Shown here one piece after another: positions 59,005 to 64,000 of a DNA stretch of 64,000 bases. The stretch spans positions 124,001 to 188,000 of the forward strand of contig NZ_CP006370.1 of the NCBI RefSeq assembly GCF_001442755.1, in the 5' to 3' direction. This stretch comes from Aureimonas sp. AU20 (GTDB lineage: Bacteria > Pseudomonadota > Alphaproteobacteria > Rhizobiales > Rhizobiaceae). A program made the position numbers and the translations under genes. Position 1 is the stretch's first letter. The number at the start of each line of letters is the position of its first letter. The notes beneath the pieces were generated by a model, which saw only the letters and a program-made list of their open reading frames with translations, had not been told where the DNA came from and searched no databases.

Positions 59005-60573
59005 TCAGAGTTCGCCGCGCGACATGCGACCGGCGATGTGATCGGCCTGTCGCAGAGCCAGCGCGACGATCGTCAGGGTCGGGTTCTCCGCCGCGCCGGT
59101 GGTGAACTGCGAGCCGTCCGAGACGAAGAGGTTGGAGATGTCGTGCGTCTGGCCGAACCGGTTGACGACGCCGTCGCTCGCCTTCTCGCTCATGCGGTTG
59201 GTGCCGAGATTGTGGGTCGAGGGATAGGGCGGGGTGTGGATGGTGCGCAGCGCGCCCACCGCCTCGTAGATCGCCGAGCCCTGCTTGTAGGCGTGGGCGC
59301 GCATCGCCGTGTCGTTCTCGTGATCGTCGAAATGGACGGAGGCGACGGGCATGCCGAAGGCGTCCTTCTCCTCCGCCAGGGTGATGCGGTTGTCCTCGCG
59401 CGGCATGTCCTCGCCCACGATCCAGAGCCCGGCGAGGTTTTGGTAGTTGTCGAGCGCGCTGGAAAAGTCGCGGCCCCATTTCTGCGGGTCGAGAAAGGCG
59501 GCCATGAAGGGCAGGCCGAGCGACAGCGTCTCGAACTCGTAGCCGCCGGCAAAGCCCCGCTTGGTGTCGTGATGCGCCTCGTCGCGCACGATCCCGGCCA
59601 TGGTCGTGCCGCGATACATGTGGACCGGCTTGTCGAACACGCCGTAGACCGAGCCCGTCGTGTGGCGCATGTAGTTGCGCCCGACCTGGCCGGAGGAATT
59701 GGCGAGCCCGTCCTTGAAGAGGCTGGACTGCGAGTTGAGAAGGAGGCGCGGGCTCTCGATCGAATTGCCCGCGACGGCGACCGCCCGCGCCTTCTGCCGC
59801 TGCTCCACGCCGTTGGCGTCGGCATAGACGACGCCCGTCACCTTGCCCGCCGCGTCGTGCTCGATGCGCAGGACCTGGCATTCCGGCCGCACTTCCAGCT
59901 TGCCCGTCGCCTCGCCCTTGGGGATTTCGGCGACGAGGGTCGACCATTTGGCGCCCGACTTGCAGCCCTGGAAGCAGAAGCCGAGCTGCATGCAGTAGCC
60001 CCGGTCGTCGCGCGGCTCGGAATTGATGGCCATGCGGCCGGTGTGGACTTCCTTGTAGCCGATCTTCTTGGCGCCCGCTTCCAGCACCTTGAAGTTGTTG
60101 TTGCCGGGCAGGCCGGGAATGCCGTTGGTGCGCGTCACGCCCATGCGGTTTTCCGCCTCGGCGTACCAGGGCTCCATTTCCTTCAGGTCGATCGGCCAGT
60201 CCAGGAGATTGGCCCCGGCCATCTCGCCGTAATGGGTGCGGGTCTTGAACTCGTGCTCCTGGAAGCGCAGCGAGGCGCCCGCCCAGTGGACGGTGGAGCC
60301 GCCGACCGATTTCACGATCCAGGCCGGCAGGTTGGGAAAGGTGCGCGAGATGTCCCAGCTTCCCGAGGTCATGCGCTTGTCCGTCCAGGCGAGCTGGCTG
60401 AACGAGTCCCATTCGTCGTTGATGAAGTCCCAGGTCTCGTGCCGCTTTCCTGCTTCCAGGATGACGGTGTCGATGCCCTTCAGCGCGAGCTGCGTGCCGA
60501 GCGTGCCGCCGCCCGCGCCCGAACCCACGATGACGAAGACGCTGCCGTCGTCGAGATCATAAGGTGCTGCCAT
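59005..60573 (-). CDS. GMC-family oxidoreductase, gluconate/sorbose dehydrogenase-like large subunit
   Basis: 522 residues. FAD-binding motif VGSGAGGGTLGTQLA near residue 16, followed by ILEAGKRHE; GMC C-terminal motif HNLGTNRMSE with the active-site His; GAAENPTLTIVALALR at the end. No signal peptide, so it is probably carried across the membrane with its TAT-exported partner encoded immediately upstream (60676). Oxidises a sugar or sugar acid in the periplasm. Confidence 0.92.
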   Translation of the reverse strand: MAAPYDLDDGSVFVIVGSGAGGGTLGTQLALKGIDTVILEAGKRHETWDFINDEWDSFSQLAWTDKRMTSGSWDISRTFPNLPAWIVKSVGGSTVHWAGASLRFQEHEFKTRTHYGEMAGANLLDWPIDLKEMEPWYAEAENRMGVTRTNGIPGLPGNNNFKVLEAGAKKIGYKEVHTGRMAINSEPRDDRGYCMQLGFCFQGCKSGAKWSTLVAEIPKGEATGKLEVRPECQVLRIEHDAAGKVTGVVYADANGVEQRQKARAVAVAGNSIESPRLLLNSQSSLFKDGLANSSGQVGRNYMRHTTGSVYGVFDKPVHMYRGTTMAGIVRDEAHHDTKRGFAGGYEFETLSLGLPFMAAFLDPQKWGRDFSSALDNYQNLAGLWIVGEDMPREDNRITLAEEKDAFGMPVASVHFDDHENDTAMRAHAYKQGSAIYEAVGALRTIHTPPYPSTHNLGTNRMSEKASDGVVNRFGQTHDISNLFVSDGSQFTTGAAENPTLTIVALALRQADHIAGRMSRGEL

Positions 60574-60675
60574 GATTGCTTGCCTCCCGCCCCATCGCGA
60601 ACGCGCTTCGTCTTGGCGCGAAGCGTCGGCGTACCCGGGGCCTCTCCATCGGGTTGAAACGCTGCGTGCGGCGGG

Positions 60676-61218
60676 TCAGGCCAGCCAGTCTATGTCGTTG
60701 AAGCCGCGTTCGAGATAGCCGCCCTTGTCGAAGGAGGAGCCCTCGTAGCCGAAGAGGGGCCAGAGGTCCTTCTGGTTGTAGAGACCGACCACGAGATTGC
60801 CGCGAACCTTCTGGAAGAAGGGCGAAGGCTCGATGGCTTTCAGCAGCGCCACCCGGTCCGCCTCGGCCGCCACGCGGGCATAGGGCGCGCCATGGGCGCT
60901 GGCGGCGGCGCGGTTCAGCGCGGCCATGCCGTCTTCCAGAAGGGTCAGCTGGTCGGGCGAGCCGCGCGCGGCCTCGTCCAGGATCTCGACGGCGGTGGCG
61001 TAGTGCTTGTCCTCGATCCGGTCGTGCGGGTAGCAGTCGCGCGACATCTGGACCAGCGAGGCGAAGGTCTCGGGCTTGGTGGCCTTGGGCATCTGGGCCC
61101 AGGCGCGGCCGTGCACGAGCCCGCTCGGCAGGATCGTCATGGCCAGCAGCGTCGTGCCGGCCCCCCTCAAGAAGACACGGCGGGACAGGCCCGCCGCAGC
61201 GATGGACTGCGTCGTCAT
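60676..61218 (-). CDS. Gluconate 2-dehydrogenase subunit 3-family protein, TAT-exported
   Basis: 180 residues. The twin-arginine motif SRRVFLRG near residue 12 is followed by a hydrophobic stretch ending GRAWAQ. The body matches the small subunit of FAD-linked gluconate/sugar dehydrogenases (MSRDCYPHDRIEDKHYATAV, GNLVVGLYNQKDLWPLFGYE). It provides the export signal for the GMC subunit. ATG at 61218 with GGGAGGAACGA. First gene of the two-subunit operon. Confidence 0.92.
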   Translation of the reverse strand: MTTQSIAAAGLSRRVFLRGAGTTLLAMTILPSGLVHGRAWAQMPKATKPETFASLVQMSRDCYPHDRIEDKHYATAVEILDEAARGSPDQLTLLEDGMAALNRAAASAHGAPYARVAAEADRVALLKAIEPSPFFQKVRGNLVVGLYNQKDLWPLFGYEGSSFDKGGYLERGFNDIDWLA

Positions 61219-61319
61219 TCGTTCCTCCCATCTTGACCCGGCCACCGCCCCTCGTGCCTCCCAGCCCGGAACGGTGACCTATCCCCTCGGTCCGCCGCGT
61301 GTTTTCCCGGCGGCATGCC

Positions 61320-61715
61320 TTATCGGAAGCGCCAGCTCCGTTCCAAAACCTCGATCTTGTATCCGTCGGGATCTTCGATGAAGAAGAAGCGCGCGGCGTT
61401 TCCGTCCGGCGTCTTCAACTCCTTGATGTCCTTGGGCGCGAGGCCGGCCGCTTTCAGCCGCGCGTGCTCGGCCTCCAGCGCCTCGACTGAAACCGCGAGA
61501 TGTCCATAGCCGGTGCCGAGGTCGTAGGGCCCGGACTGGCCTTTGTTGACCGTCAGCTCCAGTTCGAAACCGCTTTCCGCGTTCTTCATGTAGATCAGCG
61601 TGAAGCTGTCGAAATCGATCCGATCGGCCACGGCGAGGCCGAAGGCCGTCTCGTAGAAGGCCCTTGAGCGTTCCTCTTCGAGAACGCGGATCATGGAATG
61701 AATGAGTCTCGCCAA
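61320..61715 (-). CDS. gloA: Lactoylglutathione lyase (glyoxalase I)
   Basis: 131 residues, the size of E. coli GloA. Metal ligands at expected spacing: His6 (LIHSMIRV), Glu53 (ELELT), His72 (GYGHLAVSV) and Glu122 (YKIEVLE). Converts the hemithioacetal of methylglyoxal and glutathione to S-lactoylglutathione; detoxifies a by-product of triose-phosphate flux, fitting the sugar-catabolic setting. Confidence 0.93.
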   Translation of the reverse strand: MARLIHSMIRVLEEERSRAFYETAFGLAVADRIDFDSFTLIYMKNAESGFELELTVNKGQSGPYDLGTGYGHLAVSVEALEAEHARLKAAGLAPKDIKELKTPDGNAARFFFIEDPDGYKIEVLERSWRFR

Positions 61716-62027
61716 GCCTCGCCCCCAAGCGGTCCGTCAGCTGCCAAATCAGCTTTGGAATGATTCTTAAGACGATTGCGGAGGCAAGGGGTAGTAAGGG
61801 GTTAGGACAGGGCGCACGGCCCTGGAAAAACGTGCGGCGAGCGCGGCTCGAGACAGCTTGCCGCAGGATTTCGGCCCGCCCGGCCGTGCCGCTTTTCCAA
61901 GGTTCGAGAACCTTCGGTCGAGCCGCGCGGGCGCGTCCCCGAGCTCAATCGAGCAGGGTCCGACCGGCAGATGCCGGCTATTGCAATGGAAGCCGGCGCC
62001 CTCTCCCGTTCGAGGGCGCCGATGCGA
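61716..62027. other. 312-bp intergenic region
   Basis: No gene seen. It contains the promoter side of gloA and, at its right edge, a perfect 9-bp stem GGCGCCCTC (61995-62003) / GAGGGCGCC (62012-62020), loop 8, which probably terminates the RHH gene transcript ending at 62028; no U-tract follows. Confidence 0.5.
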
Positions 62028-62435
62028 TCACAGCATGTATTTCTGGCTCTTGCGGGGAACGGGCACCGGCACGGCGGCCCGCTTCATCTCGCGCCGCCGG
62101 TTGGCCTCCGCTTCAAGGGCCAGGATGTCCTCCGCCGCTCGCGTCTCGCCTGTCCCGCGCGGGATCAGCCCTTGCAGCTGCAGGTTGAGAAAGCGAAGGC
62201 AGCAGACGCGCAGAAACGAGGTGAAGTTTCCGAGATCGTGCCCCTCGTCGATCGACTCGTTATAGAGCTGGTGAAGGAGTTGCGGGATGTTGAGATCGTC
62301 CTTTTCGGCGATCTCTTCGAGCACCGTCCAGAACATCTTCTCCAGCCGGACGCTCGTCACCATGCCGTCCATGCGGATGGACCGGGTCTGGCTTTCCCAC
62401 AAGTCGGCGCTCGCGCCGACGAACAACCTGCACAT
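62028..62435 (-). CDS. Ribbon-helix-helix (RHH_4) domain protein
   Basis: 135 residues. The RHH motif RSIRMDGMVTSVRLEKMFWT is followed by LEEIAEKDDLNIPQLLHQLY and FTSFLRVCCLRFL, the typical alphaproteobacterial DUF/RHH_4 pattern. A probable DNA-binding regulator, target unknown. Start at 62435 with GGGAGGAAGAG. The C-terminal tail is basic (RRREMKRAAVPVPVPRKSQK). Confidence 0.85.
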   Translation of the reverse strand: MCRLFVGASADLWESQTRSIRMDGMVTSVRLEKMFWTVLEEIAEKDDLNIPQLLHQLYNESIDEGHDLGNFTSFLRVCCLRFLNLQLQGLIPRGTGETRAAEDILALEAEANRRREMKRAAVPVPVPRKSQKYML

Positions 62436-62561
62436 GGCTCTTCCTCCCGCTGAAGCCGCCCTCTCCCAAGCCGGCGGCCGGATGTCTCCCGCCGCGATCT
62501 TCCGCGCGCGCGCCTCCGGCGACAAGCCCCTTTCCCGCCGAGAGGCCTCCGCCGCGAGCCG

Positions 62562-63758
62562 TCAGTCCGGCCAGTTGTTGATGGCCCGGCGCTTGCGACG
62601 GGCCGCGAAGTCGCTGCTGATGATGTCGTTGGAGCGGCGCGCGATGTCGAGTTCCTCGCGCAGGCGCTCCGCAACGATCTCCGCCTGACCGGGATGAAGG
62701 TTGCAGGGGTCGAGATAGAAGTGCCCGTGCTCGACCTCGTGATCGCGCACGATGACCGGGTGCGTGCCGTTGCTGGCCAGCGCGTCGGCGAGGTCCCAGG
62801 CCGTGATATGCGCCTCCGCCGGGTTCACGTGGACCTTCAGCCGGTCGAGCGGATTGTCGGTCGGATCGGGATCGATCGCGGCCTCCACCCCCGCGAAGTC
62901 GGCGAGCGTGCGCTGCCAGACATCCAGCGCTTCGCTCTCGCGAGCGCGAATGCCGGCGTGATCGCGGACCTCCCAGGCTTCCAGCGCGGCGATCGTGCCG
63001 ACGATCCCTTCCTTCCCGACCTTCATGCCCCGGCCGATGCCGTTGTTCTGGAAATAGGCGGCGCGCACGAGATCGCGGCGCCCGGCCACGATGCCGCCCG
63101 TCGGCCCGCCGAGAAACTTGTGCGAGGAGTAGAGCACGAGATCGGCCCCGGCTTCGAGAAAGCGGCGCAGGTCGTATTCCGACGCAGCGTCCACGATCAC
63201 CGGCACGCCGCGCGCATGGGCGACCTCCACGAACTCGGCAAGGCCCATCTGGCCGACCTGGACCGTGTGATGCGAGACGACGAAGAGCGCGGCGGCCGTG
63301 CGCTCCGTGATGGCGCCTTCCATCTGATAGGCCATGACGCTGGTCGCCTGCCCGACCGGCACGACCTTGGCGCCGGACAGGCGCACGCCCTGCTCCACCG
63401 GCGAGCCGTAGCCGACCATGTGCCCGGCCTGGATCAGCACCTCGTCGCGCGCGAGGCGGTCGGTCTGCGGCAGGCGCTCGATCGCCGCGAGATCGTCTCC
63501 CGTCATGGCGCCCGCGACCGCGAGCGTGATCGCGGCGGCGCAGGAGGCCGTGACGAACCCGGCCTCGCCGCCCGTCAGCCGGCTGATCGTGCGGCTCGCC
63601 AGCTTCTGAAGAGCGCCGATCTCGATGAATTGCGGCAGCGCTGCCGTCACGGCCTCCACCGCCTGCGGCACGACGATCGAGGCGCCGAGCGAGGTCATCG
63701 TCCCCGAGACGTTGATGACCGGGCGCAGGCCGAGGCGAATGCGAATGTCGTCGTTCAT
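62562..63758 (-). CDS. SelA-like PLP-dependent enzyme (DgaE/aminotransferase-V-like)
   Basis: 398 residues. [16 protein letters not shown] at the N-terminus is the signature of the selenocysteine-synthase-like family; Lys214 in [12 protein letters not shown] is the PLP Schiff-base lysine and Asp190 in [10 protein letters not shown] contacts the pyridine nitrogen. Many SelA-like proteins outside Sec operons are D-glucosaminate-6-P ammonia-lyases or other sugar/amino-acid lyases; no selB or tRNA-Sec is seen here. Divergent from the IclR regulator. Confidence 0.88.
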   Translation of the reverse strand: MNDDIRIRLGLRPVINVSGTMTSLGASIVVPQAVEAVTAALPQFIEIGALQKLASRTISRLTGGEAGFVTASCAAAITLAVAGAMTGDDLAAIERLPQTDRLARDEVLIQAGHMVGYGSPVEQGVRLSGAKVVPVGQATSVMAYQMEGAITERTAAALFVVSHHTVQVGQMGLAEFVEVAHARGVPVIVDAASEYDLRRFLEAGADLVLYSSHKFLGGPTGGIVAGRRDLVRAAYFQNNGIGRGMKVGKEGIVGTIAALEAWEVRDHAGIRARESEALDVWQRTLADFAGVEAAIDPDPTDNPLDRLKVHVNPAEAHITAWDLADALASNGTHPVIVRDHEVEHGHFYLDPCNLHPGQAEIVAERLREELDIARRSNDIISSDFAARRKRRAINNWPD

Positions 63759-63853
63759 GCGGTGGGGTCCTTGGGTTTGGTTCGCGGTTCGGTTCGAGGC
63801 TTTGAGCCGGGGTGGTTTCAACGGCCGGGCCGGATGGGTATGGTCGGGGCCGG

Positions 63854-64000
63854 ATGAGCAGGCCTCGATCGGATGAGACGACAATGGCAAGAGGAGCGAT
63901 CGCCCCGGCCAAGGACGGCGGAGCGCAGGAGGCGGCGGGCGCGGCCCGGCGCTCGCGCGTCAGCGGCATCGACCGCGCGCTGCAGATCTTCGACCAGCTG
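63854..64000 (+). CDS. IclR-family transcriptional regulator (C-terminus outside window)
   Basis: The first 49 codons: a basic N-terminus, then [16 protein letters not shown], the start of the IclR winged-helix domain. Two in-frame ATGs exist (63854 and 63884); neither has a strong ribosome-binding site. Divergent from the SelA-like gene by 95 bp, so it probably regulates it. The effector domain is not in the window. Confidence 0.75.
   Translation, partial: MSRPRSDETTMARGAIAPAKDGGAQEAAGAARRSRVSGIDRALQIFDQL

Noticed and set aside
1..64000. CRISPR arrays, tRNA/rRNA genes, prophage
   Set aside because: No regularly spaced repeats, no recognisable tRNA arms or rRNA segments, no integrase or structural phage genes were seen by eye.

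Overview
The window is GC-rich (roughly two thirds G+C by eye) and densely coded. It looks like a chromosomal segment of an alphaproteobacterium, probably a Hyphomicrobiales (rhizobial-type) species. The evidence is the gene families present (FrcABC/RbsABC-like sugar importers, a DUF1127 miniprotein, a TadG-like vWA protein, pseudoazurin, an RHH_4-type regulator), frequent ATGA/GTGA overlaps, and AGGAGG-type ribosome-binding sites. No rRNA, tRNA, CRISPR array or phage genes were seen. Genus assignment is not possible from the window alone.

Layout. 1-4185: an ABC importer operon on the minus strand (permease, LsrB/RhaS-like binding protein, double ATPase, second permease cut by the window edge). 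4709-9365: a second complete sugar importer on the minus strand, divergent from a GntR regulator (9504) that is followed by an SDR and a mannitol/fructuronate-type polyol dehydrogenase, with an amidohydrolase facing them. 13785-16716: small proteins (DUF1127 and three unknowns) and a TadG-like vWA protein. 17296-24851: a cysteine hydrolase, an isonitrile hydratase-like protein divergent from a GlxA-type regulator, a membrane-anchored AraC protein divergent from an exported protein, a tyrosine phosphatase-like protein, and a TetR/PspA/YiaA module with three clear operators. 25033-38116: an exported protein, the pbpC/alpha-2-macroglobulin pair, an MFS exporter, and a LysR/NAD(P)-binding divergent pair.

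38124-54796 is a sugar and sugar-acid catabolic block. It holds an SDR-gntR operon divergent from uxuA, with two FadR-type operators. Next is a five-gene translationally coupled cassette (oxidoreductase, TIM-barrel isomerase, alpha/beta hydrolase, RPE-like epimerase, ROK kinase) divergent from a ROK repressor. A 236-bp MITE-like element ends that repressor gene, supplying its stop codon and probably its terminator. An aldose-1-epimerase-like gene and a FrcABC-like importer follow, with a SorC-family regulator that seems to start at CTG. Divergent from these are a LacD/YihT-like aldolase and a rare ROK-kinase/P-loop-kinase fusion; together these two could phosphorylate a ketohexose twice and cleave it.

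55031-64000: small unknown proteins (one RMF/CrpP-like), two Gfo/Idh/MocA oxidoreductases, pseudoazurin, a GMC dehydrogenase with its TAT-exported small subunit, glyoxalase I, an RHH regulator, a SelA-like PLP enzyme, and the beginning of a divergent IclR regulator. The whole window reads as a carbohydrate-scavenging region with several independent local regulators. Functions are inferred from protein motifs and gene order only; no database search was run.
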